From: Saprospiraceae bacterium | GTDB lineage: Bacteria; Bacteroidota; Bacteroidia; Chitinophagales; Saprospiraceae | Direction of reading: 5' to 3' | Assembly (NCBI GenBank): GCA_013002475.1 | Contig: JABDJM010000322.1 | Span: 1 to 6,334 of the forward strand | Length of the DNA stretch: 6,334 nt | Shown: positions 1-6,334 of the stretch, one piece after another | Numbering within the stretch: the stretch's first letter is position 1 | How the letters are laid out: each line of letters begins with the position of its first letter | Position numbers and translations under genes: made by a program | The notes under the pieces: model-generated | What the model was told of the DNA's origin: nothing | The model's database searches: none | Seen by the model: only the letters and a program-made list of their open reading frames with translations

Positions 1-801
1 GTACTGGAAACCGTAAAAAAAATCCGCGAGGATGACTATAAACTGCAGAAGCAGGACGAATCCCTGGTTTCTAAGGCACCAAAAATCTTTCATAAGGATT
101 GTGGAATAGATTTTCGAAAACCTGCCAGGGAGGTTCACAACTTTATTCGAGGGCTTAGCCCTTATCCCACTTCCTGGACTACCTGGAAAAGCAAAAAAAT
201 TAAGATCTTCAAAACCAAACATTTTGACTACCTAGGAGGTTTCCCAGGAGAGATCATCATGCCAGAGAAAAACCGGCTTGTAGTTGTTTGCGGTGAAAAT
301 GCTGTTGAATTACTGGAGCTACAATTGGAGGGCCGAAAAAAGGTAAGTACTTCAGACTTTTTAAACGGCGTTGATAAGGATGATCTAAAAAACTTTGCCA
401 TGAAACAATACCCCTATCAATTATCAGATGAGGAATGGAAAAAAAAGTTGTCCCCGGAAGCCTACCGGGTGCTCCGGGAAAAAGGAACTGAGAGGGCCTT
501 CACCGGAGCATTAACGGATACAGAAACTGAAGGGGTTTATGAATGTGGCGGTTGTGAATTTCCACTTTTTCATTCAACCCAGAAATTTCATTCAGGCTGT
601 GGCTGGCCCAGCTTTTGGTCGGAATTGAATTCGGCTTCCATTGAACAGATCCCGGACAACAGTCATGGGATGATCAGAACCGAGTTAGTTTGCTCAAATT
701 GCGGAGGACATCTCGGTCACATTTTTAATGACGGCCCTCCTCCGACCCATCAACGATATTGTATTAATTCTGTAAGTTTAGAATTCAAGCCAAAGGCATA
801 A
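1..801 (+). CDS. fmt-msrB: Methionyl-tRNA formyltransferase C-terminal domain fused in frame to methionine-R-sulfoxide reductase B (5'-partial)
   Basis: The frame is open from base 1 to the TAA at 799-801 (266 residues visible), so the gene begins left of the window. Visible residues 1-123 match the end of Fmt: the stretch APKIFHKDCGIDF, then the FIRGLSPYPTSWT motif, a PGEI turn, and the terminal ELLELQLEGRKK...FLNG block. Fmt formylates initiator Met-tRNA from 10-formyl-THF. Without a stop, residues from about 134 on form a full MsrB, the thioredoxin-linked reductase of methionine-R-sulfoxide: GTERAFTG, zinc pairs CGGC and CSNC, SGCGWPSF with the likely resolving Cys, HLGHIFNDGPPPTHQ, and catalytic Cys in RYCINS. 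The two Cys are 54 residues apart, the usual family spacing. The ATG at 259 lies inside the Fmt domain and is not a credible start. The Fmt catalytic N-domain is off-window, so a formyltransferase paralogue cannot be excluded. No signal peptide is visible; the product is inferred to be cytoplasmic. Confidence 0.85.
   Translation, partial: VLETVKKIREDDYKLQKQDESLVSKAPKIFHKDCGIDFRKPAREVHNFIRGLSPYPTSWTTWKSKKIKIFKTKHFDYLGGFPGEIIMPEKNRLVVVCGENAVELLELQLEGRKKVSTSDFLNGVDKDDLKNFAMKQYPYQLSDEEWKKKLSPEAYRVLREKGTERAFTGALTDTETEGVYECGGCEFPLFHSTQKFHSGCGWPSFWSELNSASIEQIPDNSHGMIRTELVCSNCGGHLGHIFNDGPPPTHQRYCINSVSLEFKPKA
400..801 (+). other. msrB: MsrB domain of the fusion, with a possible internal start codon
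   Basis: An in-frame ATG at 400 falls exactly at the boundary between the Fmt tail (FLNGVDKDDLKNFA) and the MsrB domain (MKQYPYQLSDEEW). Translation from it would give a complete free-standing MsrB of 133 residues, a normal length for a single-domain family member. All four zinc cysteines, the resolving Cys and the catalytic Cys lie downstream of it. The nearest purine-rich stretch is AAGGA at 376-380, about 19 bases upstream, too far for a good Shine-Dalgarno. This phylum often initiates without one, so internal initiation can be neither shown nor excluded. The fused product remains the simplest reading. Confidence 0.45.
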
Positions 802-805
802 AATA

Positions 806-2602
806 ATGGCAGACCAGTACGTAAGTATCCGAAACCTCAATTTCATCCTTCATGAGGTTCTAAACATTTCTTCTCTTTCCAAATTCGATTACTATAAAGA
901 CTATGACAAGGATTCCTGGGACATGGCCTTGCAAGCAGCCAAGGACATCGGAGACAAGCACTTGTTTCCGTCCTACAGGATCATGGATAAAGAGAAAGCT
1001 TATTTCAAAGACGGGAAAGTTTGGACCCACCCTGCCCTAAAGGAAGGGATCAGAGCCATTGCGGAGGGAGGATGGATTTCTTCCCACCAATCCTATGAGG
1101 ATGGCGGTCAGCAGATGCCTTCAACGATGGTGAATGCAGCTCAGGTTATTTGGTATGCAGCCAATGCAAACATTTCTTCACATGCATTTCTGACACAGGG
1201 AGCAGCCAACCTTATTTATAGTTTTGGCTCTAAGGAGCTCCAAGATTCCTATTTGGGTCAATTGACAAGTGGGGCCTGGCAAGGTACCATGGCATTGACC
1301 GAACCCGATGCTGGTTCTTCTTTGAGTGACCTTACCAGTTCGGCTGAAGAACAGGGAGATGGAACCTATAAGATATTGGGGCAGAAGATCTACATTTCAG
1401 GTGGAGACACTCTTGCTGTGGACAATGTAGTTCACCTTACTCTTGCAAGGATTAAGGGGGCACCGGATGGAACCAGAGGAATTAGCCTTTTTGTTGTTCC
1501 AAAATTCAGATCTGAAAATGGAGACCTGGTAGGAAATGATGTGATCACCGCAGGGATCTACGGAAAGATGGGCCAAAAAGGTTATGTCGCTACCCATTTA
1601 ATGATGGGAGAAAATGAAAATTGCCATGGCTATTTGGTTGGGGAGCCCAATAAGGGACTGTCTTATATGTTCCAGATGATGAATGAGGCCCGGATCGGAA
1701 CTGGTCTCCTCGCCGCTGGAACTGCATCCGCAGCATACTACGCATCCTTGCAGTATGCAAATGAGCGCGTGCAAGGGCGTCTTCCATCTCAAAAAAATCC
1801 ATTAAGCCCTCCAATAAAAATCATTGAACATGCCGATGTCAAAAGAATGCTCCTTTACCAAAGGGCTATTGTTGAGGGCAGTATAGGATTTCTAATGTTC
1901 TGTAGTCGATTGTCAGATGTAGCTTCTGTTGGTTCAGGGCAAGAGAAAACAGATGCAAACAACCTTTTTGAGATCCTCACTCCTATTGCAAAATCCTATC
2001 CTGCAGAATGGGGTAATTTTTCTGTGTCTCAGGCAATGCAGACTCTGGGTGGAGCCGGATATACGGATGATTTTCCCATTGAACAGATGTACCGTGACAT
2101 TCGAGTGAATGCGATTTATGAGGGCACAACCGGCATTCATGGTTTGGATCTACTGGGAAGAAAAGTTGTAAGTGGAAATGGTATTTCATTTAAGCTTTTC
2201 ATAGAGGCCATTCAAAAAACAGCCGCTCGTGCAACCGGAGATCACGGCAAAAAACTTGCCCAACTCCTTCTTTATGAAGCAAAATCATTACACGAGTGCA
2301 CCCTCCATTTAACAGGTCTTGCCGCAAAGGAAGGACCTGATGTTTTCCTAGCAGATGCCACTTTGTATCTTGAATATTTCGCTCTGGTGACCATCGGTTG
2401 GCAATGGTTAGAACAATGCATTGCTGCAGAAAAGGGTCTAGAACAAACGGGTAGCAGTTCTGATAAAGATTTTTATCAGGGTAAGATCCAAACTGCCCGC
2501 TTCTATTTCCACTATGAGATCCCAAAAACAAGATCCCGTCATATGACCCTTATGGGAAATGAAAAGATCACTTTAGAAACCAAAAAAGAAGAAATCCAAT
2601 GA
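806..2602 (+). CDS. Acyl-CoA dehydrogenase, long DmdC-like family (598 aa)
   Basis: FAD-dependent alpha,beta-dehydrogenation of an acyl-CoA thioester, presumably passing electrons to ETF in the cytoplasm. Domain order fits the roughly 600-residue subfamily: a short N-terminal cap (about 1-40), the N-terminal and middle dehydrogenase domains with the FAD/substrate motif MALTEPDAGSSL (162-173) and KMGQKGY (254-260), the C-terminal helical domain with QTLGGAGYT (412-420), and the extra C-terminal domain (about 460-590) absent from short-chain types. The catalytic base is probably Glu439 in NAIYEGTTGIHG. This subfamily includes 3-methylmercaptopropionyl-CoA dehydrogenase (DmdC), but most members have unknown acyl substrates, so the DmdC name is not assigned. 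The ATG lies 4 bases after the fmt-msrB stop and the end overlaps the next gene by ATGA, which points to cotranscription and translational coupling. Full length, no frameshift. Confidence 0.9.
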   Translation: MADQYVSIRNLNFILHEVLNISSLSKFDYYKDYDKDSWDMALQAAKDIGDKHLFPSYRIMDKEKAYFKDGKVWTHPALKEGIRAIAEGGWISSHQSYEDGGQQMPSTMVNAAQVIWYAANANISSHAFLTQGAANLIYSFGSKELQDSYLGQLTSGAWQGTMALTEPDAGSSLSDLTSSAEEQGDGTYKILGQKIYISGGDTLAVDNVVHLTLARIKGAPDGTRGISLFVVPKFRSENGDLVGNDVITAGIYGKMGQKGYVATHLMMGENENCHGYLVGEPNKGLSYMFQMMNEARIGTGLLAAGTASAAYYASLQYANERVQGRLPSQKNPLSPPIKIIEHADVKRMLLYQRAIVEGSIGFLMFCSRLSDVASVGSGQEKTDANNLFEILTPIAKSYPAEWGNFSVSQAMQTLGGAGYTDDFPIEQMYRDIRVNAIYEGTTGIHGLDLLGRKVVSGNGISFKLFIEAIQKTAARATGDHGKKLAQLLLYEAKSLHECTLHLTGLAAKEGPDVFLADATLYLEYFALVTIGWQWLEQCIAAEKGLEQTGSSSDKDFYQGKIQTARFYFHYEIPKTRSRHMTLMGNEKITLETKKEEIQ

Positions 2603-4290
2603 TCAGATCAACTTTGTTTTTAGTCCTGATGCTGGCAAGCCTTTCAACGTTGAATTCCCAGGATAGAATTTCCGGTGCAGTAGACGCTACCCGGTCTGCT
2701 GTAATTGCCCAGCAAGGAATGGTCTGCACCAGTCAACCATTGGCTAGCCAGGTGGGTCTAGATATTTTGAAAGCTGGTGGAAATGCGATCGATGCCGCCA
2801 TAGCGGCCAATGCTGCCTTGGGCCTTATGGAACCCACCGGCTGCGGCATTGGAGGGGATTTTTTCGCTATTGTTTGGTCTGCAAAGGACAAGAAACTGTA
2901 TGGCCTGAACGGAAGTGGCAGATCTCCAAAAGATTTGACACTGGACTATTTCCAGAAGAATAACTTCAAAAAAATCCCCGCATTCGGACCGTTACCTGTT
3001 TCTGTTCCTGGTGCCGTTGATGGCTGGTTTAGTTTGCATGAGAAACTGGGAAAAATGGAAATGGATGAGATCCTTGCACCAGCGATCAAGTATGCTGATG
3101 AAGGATTTCCTGTGAGCCAGTTGATCGCTTATTACATTGGCAGATCCGCAAATTTCCTTGGGAAGTATCCAAACTTCAATGAGACTTATACTATCGATGG
3201 GAAAGCGCCCAATGAAGGAGATATTTTTAAAAACCCATACCTGGCTAATACTTATCGGGCGTTAGCAGAAGGTGGCAGAGATGCCTTTTATAAAGGGGAC
3301 ATAGCAAAAACCATTGCCAGCTTTATCCAGGAGCAAGGCGGGTTCTTAAGTGAACAGGATCTTGCCGACCATCGATCTGAATGGGTCGAGCCCGTGGGCA
3401 CAAATTACCGTGGGTACGATGTATGGGAACTGCCGCCTAATGGCCAGGGAATTGCCGCCTTGCAGATGCTAAATATCCTGGAGCTACATGATGTTGGATC
3501 CATGGGGTTTGGCAGCACAGAGTACATGCACCTTTTTACCGAGGCAAAGAAATTAGCCTACGAAGACAGGGCAAAATTCTACGCGGATATGGATTTCAAT
3601 GAAGTGCCAGTCGAATGGCTGGTATCAAAGGAATATGCAAAACAAAGAAATGAACTGATCGATCCAAACCGGGCAGCAAGGGCCTACCCTGCTGGTGATA
3701 TGGAACATGGGAACACCATTTACTTGTGTACCTCGGATAGCGAGGGAAATATGGTATCTCTTATCCAAAGCAATTACCGTGGGATGGGGTCAGGAATGGT
3801 TCCTCCCGGTCTCGGCTTCATGCTTCAGGATAGAGGCGAATTGTTCAGCCTGGAAGAAGGACATTTTAATGTCTATGAACCTGGCAAAAGACCCTTTCAT
3901 ACGATCATCCCAGCCTTTATGACCAAGAATGGAAAACCGGTAATGGCATTTGGTCTGATGGGTGGTGGAATGCAACCCCAGGGTCATGTACAAATAGTAG
4001 TCAACCTCATCGACTTTGAGATGGGACTTCAAGAGGCTGGAGATGCATCGAGGATGCAGCACTTTGGTTCTTCAGAGCCCACAGGAGGCACCATGACAGA
4101 TGGTGGTCGGTTGGCACTTGAATCTGGATTTGACTATGAAGAGATCCGAGGTCTCATGCAAAAGAGACACCGTGTAACCTATGACCTGGGGAGCTATGGA
4201 GGCTATCAGGCTATATGGTTAAATGAAAAACAAGGCGTATATTACGGAGCAACGGAATCAAGAAAAGACGGTCAGGCCGTCGGTTATTGA
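2599..4290 (+). CDS. Secreted gamma-glutamyltransferase-family protein (Ntn hydrolase, 563 aa)
   Basis: Gamma-glutamyltranspeptidase fold: a proenzyme that cleaves itself so that a Thr becomes the N-terminal nucleophile of the small subunit. Residues 1-20 are a signal peptide (MIRST, then a hydrophobic core, ending near LNS-Q), so export to the periplasm is expected. Large-subunit signatures are GGNAIDAAIAANAALG (60-75), CGIGGDFFA (82-90), GSGRSP (105-110) and PVSVPGAVDGW (133-143). The predicted cleavage and nucleophile is Thr373 in HGNTIYL, leaving subunits of about 352 and 191 residues. SNYRGMGSGMVPPGLGFMLQ follows. Where classical E. coli Ggt has its PGGS oxyanion segment, this protein has MGGGMQPQGHVQ (455-465), typical of a broad subfamily of uncertain substrate that also contains acylase-like members; glutathione hydrolysis is therefore plausible but not established. 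The start is fixed by the ATGA overlap and by the signal peptide beginning there. Confidence 0.9.
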   Translation: MIRSTLFLVLMLASLSTLNSQDRISGAVDATRSAVIAQQGMVCTSQPLASQVGLDILKAGGNAIDAAIAANAALGLMEPTGCGIGGDFFAIVWSAKDKKLYGLNGSGRSPKDLTLDYFQKNNFKKIPAFGPLPVSVPGAVDGWFSLHEKLGKMEMDEILAPAIKYADEGFPVSQLIAYYIGRSANFLGKYPNFNETYTIDGKAPNEGDIFKNPYLANTYRALAEGGRDAFYKGDIAKTIASFIQEQGGFLSEQDLADHRSEWVEPVGTNYRGYDVWELPPNGQGIAALQMLNILELHDVGSMGFGSTEYMHLFTEAKKLAYEDRAKFYADMDFNEVPVEWLVSKEYAKQRNELIDPNRAARAYPAGDMEHGNTIYLCTSDSEGNMVSLIQSNYRGMGSGMVPPGLGFMLQDRGELFSLEEGHFNVYEPGKRPFHTIIPAFMTKNGKPVMAFGLMGGGMQPQGHVQIVVNLIDFEMGLQEAGDASRMQHFGSSEPTGGTMTDGGRLALESGFDYEEIRGLMQKRHRVTYDLGSYGGYQAIWLNEKQGVYYGATESRKDGQAVGY

Positions 4291-4349
4291 TCCGGCCTTT
4301 CCCCGGGCACCCCAAAGCGACAATTAAAAATTGTTGTAAAAGAACCAAA
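4274..4349 (+). other. Junction between the transferase and hydrolase genes, with two small inverted repeats
   Basis: The end of the gamma-glutamyltransferase gene and the 59-base gap after it hold two short dyads. AGGCCG (4274-4279) pairs perfectly with CGGCCT (4293-4298) across a 13-base loop that contains the TGA stop. CAATT (4321-4325) pairs with AATTG (4329-4333) across AAA. Neither is followed by a U-tract, so they do not look like intrinsic terminators. They could shape mRNA stability or partly insulate the downstream gene, or be chance. Confidence 0.25.
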
Positions 4350-5255
4350 ATGAATAGGATCCAAACCCTTGACCTAGGGTTTATGGGGCAACCTGAGGCA
4401 ATCGCTGCTTATCTGGTTAATTCATCTGCAGGCCCCATTCTTATCGAAACAGGTCCGGCTTCCACTCTTCCCAATCTTGTAAAGGAATTAAACAAGCATG
4501 GTGTAAATCCTGAGGATATCAAGCATGTGTTTGTAACACATGTTCATTTAGATCATGCTGGTGCTGCCTGGTATTTTGCCAGAAATGGAGCCAATGTTTA
4601 TGTTCATCCAAAGGGTCTTCCACATTTGAGGAATCCTGAACGATTATGGTCATCCGCTAAAAGGATCTACCAGGATAAAATGGAATTACTTTGGGGAGAG
4701 ATGCACCCCATTTCAGGAAAGCTTTTGATCTCAGTCCCACATAAGAAACGTGTGAAAGTTGGGAACCTTAAAATCAGGGCCTTACATACGCCAGGCCATG
4801 CCAGCCATCACATCGCCTGGGAGATAAACGACATTCTCTTCGCAGGAGATGTGGCCGGAGTCAAAGTCCTAAGTGGGCCAGTAATGCCCCCTTGTCCACC
4901 ACCGGATATTGATATCCAGGAGTGGCGCAACTCTATAAGATTGATCCTAGATCGCAGATATAAAAAACTATACCTAACACATTTTGGTGAAGTGGATGAG
5001 GTAAAGCCACATTTGGTAGAACTAAGGGGGAGGCTACAAAACTGGTCTAACTGGTTACACCCTTATTTTGAAAACGGTGTGAGTCGTGAGGAGGTTCTCC
5101 CAAAGTTTGTCAGCTATGTAGACAAACAATTGGCTGCGGCCGGGGTGTCAAATCAGGACAGGAAAAAGTATGAGTTGGCTAATCCTAGCTGGATGAGTGT
5201 AGCGGGCTTATATCGCTACTTTAAAAAACATATGACTCCTATAAGTGCAGAATAA
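4350..5255 (+). CDS. MBL-fold metallo-hydrolase (301 aa)
   Basis: Metallo-beta-lactamase superfamily hydrolase of the glyoxalase II-like (GloB/COG0491) type, with a probable dinuclear metal site. The hallmark THVHLDH gives ligands His64, His66, Asp68 and His69; His150 (HTPGHASHH), Asp167 (FAGDVAG) and His211 (YLTHFGE) complete the set, so the site looks intact. A helical C-terminal extension of about 80 residues follows the last ligand, with WSNWLHPYF and a final GLYRYFKKH. The substrate cannot be told; thioester, lactone and glutathione-conjugate hydrolysis all occur in the family. I chose the ATG at 4350 because MNRIQTLDLGFMGQPEAIAAYLV starts directly at the first strand of the fold. A TTG at 4287 would overlap the upstream stop but adds 21 basic residues (with two Cys) that look non-coding. 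No signal peptide, so probably cytoplasmic. Likely the last gene of the operon. Confidence 0.88.
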   Translation: MNRIQTLDLGFMGQPEAIAAYLVNSSAGPILIETGPASTLPNLVKELNKHGVNPEDIKHVFVTHVHLDHAGAAWYFARNGANVYVHPKGLPHLRNPERLWSSAKRIYQDKMELLWGEMHPISGKLLISVPHKKRVKVGNLKIRALHTPGHASHHIAWEINDILFAGDVAGVKVLSGPVMPPCPPPDIDIQEWRNSIRLILDRRYKKLYLTHFGEVDEVKPHLVELRGRLQNWSNWLHPYFENGVSREEVLPKFVSYVDKQLAAAGVSNQDRKKYELANPSWMSVAGLYRYFKKHMTPISAE

Positions 5256-5442
5256 AGTGTTGAAACTGATCAAGAAGAAATTTAGCAAGCTTTATATCAG
5301 CCTGCTGGAATACCTGATCGGTAGCAAACACTTCTCCCAGTGGTGCTCCGGAGGAGGCGCCAACCAAATTTAGGTAAATGAATGAAAAGGCACTCAGTAC
5401 CAGAATGGAGAGAAAAAGGATCCTTGAAATTTTAGCTTTCAT
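5239..5442 (-). CDS. Small membrane-anchored or secreted protein of unknown function (67 aa)
   Basis: I do not recognise this protein. From the ATG at 5440-5442 it reads MKAKISR, then a hydrophobic stretch (about residues 8-28, ILFLSILVLSAF...) that looks like a signal peptide or a single membrane anchor. No lipobox Cys is present. The rest is a short polar linker (GASSGAPLGE) and an apparent amphipathic helix at 45-67 with alternating Leu/Phe and Lys/Asp/Gln. The positively charged N-terminus followed directly by a hydrophobic core is the main reason to believe it is coding. An upstream in-frame start at 5472 would add ten residues rich in Pro and Arg and spoil this pattern. The gene converges on the MBL hydrolase gene and their 3' ends overlap by 17 bases. 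Confidence 0.6.
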   Translation of the reverse strand: MKAKISRILFLSILVLSAFSFIYLNLVGASSGAPLGEVFATDQVFQQADIKLAKFLLDQFQHFILHL

Positions 5443-5559
5443 TGTATAGGGGCTGCGTGGGGTTATAAGCACAACACTTAAACGCGAAAATAAGCGAATT
5501 CATTTCCAAAGACCCTAAAAACCTCAAAAAGTTGCCTCCCGGACTTATTCTAACTTTAT
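5443..5559 (-). other. Spacer between two minus-strand genes, with a weak terminator-like dyad
   Basis: This 117-base AT-rich gap holds no open reading frame worth calling. Read on the minus strand just after the stop of the type IX-secreted protein, AAAGTT (5557-5552) can pair with AACTTT (5533-5528) across an 18-base loop containing CCGGGAGGC, and the stem runs into a five-T stretch. That geometry is terminator-like but the stem is AT-rich and the loop long. A promoter for the small downstream gene should lie here, yet no convincing flavobacterial TTTG/TAnnTTTG pair is present. Confidence 0.25.
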
Positions 5560-6334
5560 CTACCGAACCAGGACCTTCTTTGTACTTGCACCCTTATCTC
5601 CTTGAATTTCAATAAAATATAGTCCTGGACTTAAAGCCAGGTGGAAATCTCTTTCAATTTTTCTTTCATCTGCCTGGCAGGTAAAAAGCGCTTGCAGCCG
5701 TTTTCCCATCATGTCAGTAACAAAAACTTGCAGGGATTCTCCTGAGTTATTCTCAAAACTAATGTGAAGATTTCCAGAAGTCGGGTTTGGAAATAATTCA
5801 AATTCCACAAGACCTTCAATCTCTTCACTACTTGCTACTAGGTCAGCCGGAAAGCTTACGTAATGTATAGAGCTACCCAGATTAGTGTGCATGTCTCCTA
5901 TCACTGCCAAACCTGGAATAAAATCTCGTTGATAAATCATGTGCATTTCCCCGTTCACTTCATAGGGATACAAAGTCCCATATACGATTTCTGAAATGGG
6001 ACTCAACTCTGAAATTCCGTAGGGAGATTCGGATAGATCGATAGGTGCTTGCCATGTGACCCCGTTATCATCACTACGAGAAACAACTGTATGCCTGAAG
6101 TTAAGACCTGCAGTGTTGACATTATCCGCAAAATCCTCTTGGATTGCGGTAAAGGCCAGAATGATTCCATTTCCATTATCGACCCCTAAGGATGGATAGC
6201 TTGTCAGACCCTGCCCATATGTTGGAAGGGTTGATGTGATATCAAGGGTATCATTTCCATTTTTATCAAGCGCAAGATCAGTAAGGTCAGTCAATAGCAC
6301 TGCTCCGTCCTCACCCAGATCCTCGTTCCAATAC
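5560..6334 (-). CDS. Secreted sialidase-like (BNR/Asp-box) protein with type IX secretion C-terminal sorting domain (5'-partial)
   Basis: The frame is open from the window edge to the TAG at 5562-5560, giving 257 C-terminal residues; the N-terminus is off-window. The GTG at 6300 is internal: the frame continues upstream as YWNEDLGEDGA, which reads as the same fold. The visible part has an Asp-box, SRSDDNGVTW (about 6087-6058), the turn motif of BNR/sialidase-type beta-propellers, and the blocks GLTSYPSLGVDNGNG and MIYQRDFIPGLAVIGDMH, which resemble an uncharacterised family of Bacteroidota surface proteins. The last 80 or so residues (about 5808-5563) are a type A sorting domain: ELFPNPTSGNLHISF, then VTDMMGKRLQ, then LSPGLYFIEI and the terminal KKVLVR. 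The protein should cross the outer membrane by the type IX system and lose this tail. Enzymatic activity is not implied: no sialidase catalytic residues can be judged from this part. Confidence 0.85.
   Translation of the reverse strand, partial: YWNEDLGEDGAVLLTDLTDLALDKNGNDTLDITSTLPTYGQGLTSYPSLGVDNGNGIILAFTAIQEDFADNVNTAGLNFRHTVVSRSDDNGVTWQAPIDLSESPYGISELSPISEIVYGTLYPYEVNGEMHMIYQRDFIPGLAVIGDMHTNLGSSIHYVSFPADLVASSEEIEGLVEFELFPNPTSGNLHISFENNSGESLQVFVTDMMGKRLQALFTCQADERKIERDFHLALSPGLYFIEIQGDKGASTKKVLVR

Noticed and set aside
259..801. Separate 180-residue MsrB gene starting at the ATG at 259
   Set aside because: This ATG sits inside the conserved Fmt C-terminal domain (between PGEII and the LLELQLEG block) and the same frame is open back to base 1 with Fmt-like sequence, so it is not a natural gene start.
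1397..2531. Several minus-strand open stretches inside the acyl-CoA dehydrogenase gene
   Set aside because: They lie antisense to a well-conserved gene, have low-complexity or irregular residue content, and show no recognisable domain or start context.
3695..4062. Open stretches in other frames (both strands) inside the gamma-glutamyltransferase gene
   Set aside because: They are fully covered by conserved small-subunit coding sequence and show no signal of their own.
4287..4349. TTG start for the MBL hydrolase overlapping the upstream stop codon
   Set aside because: The extra 21 residues are basic, contain Pro and two adjacent Cys, and resemble no part of the fold; the ATG at 4350 begins right at the first core strand.
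5485..5510. Flavobacterial-type promoter on the minus strand (TATTTTCG at 5492-5485 with TTTG at 5510-5507)
   Set aside because: The -7-like element has a mismatch and the spacer is only 14 bases, shorter than the usual 17 or more; chance in AT-rich DNA is likely.
6298..6300. GTG start for the type IX-secreted protein
   Set aside because: The frame stays open to the window edge with sequence (YWNEDLGEDG) that fits the same secreted family, and no signal peptide follows the GTG.

Overview
The window reads as chromosomal DNA from a member of the Bacteroidota, most likely a marine-type flavobacterium. The strongest sign is the protein at the right edge, which ends in a type IX secretion (gliding/Por) C-terminal sorting domain, a system confined to that phylum. 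Weak or absent Shine-Dalgarno sequences and moderate GC content also fit. No mobile element, CRISPR array, tRNA or rRNA is visible, so this looks like ordinary core or metabolic chromosome rather than an accessory island.

Left part (1-5255, + strand): four genes run in one direction with very tight junctions. The first is cut by the window edge. It is one unbroken reading frame joining the C-terminal domain of methionyl-tRNA formyltransferase (Fmt) to a complete methionine-R-sulfoxide reductase (MsrB). Four bases later comes a 598-residue acyl-CoA dehydrogenase of the long, DmdC-like type. It overlaps by ATGA a secreted gamma-glutamyltransferase-family enzyme with a signal peptide. After a gap of about 59 bases comes a metallo-beta-lactamase-fold hydrolase. 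The spacing says operon, at least for the first three. The enzymes share a loose theme of methionine, thiol and acyl-thioester chemistry, but no defined pathway follows from sequence alone.

Right part (5239-6334, - strand): a 67-residue protein with one N-terminal hydrophobic helix converges on, and overlaps by 17 bases, the end of the hydrolase gene. A 117-base spacer separates it from the C-terminal portion of a large secreted protein with a sialidase-type Asp-box and the type IX sorting domain; its N-terminus lies beyond the window.

The most notable item is the Fmt-MsrB reading frame: two methionine-handling activities, one acting on initiator Met-tRNA and one repairing oxidised methionine, apparently encoded as a single polypeptide.
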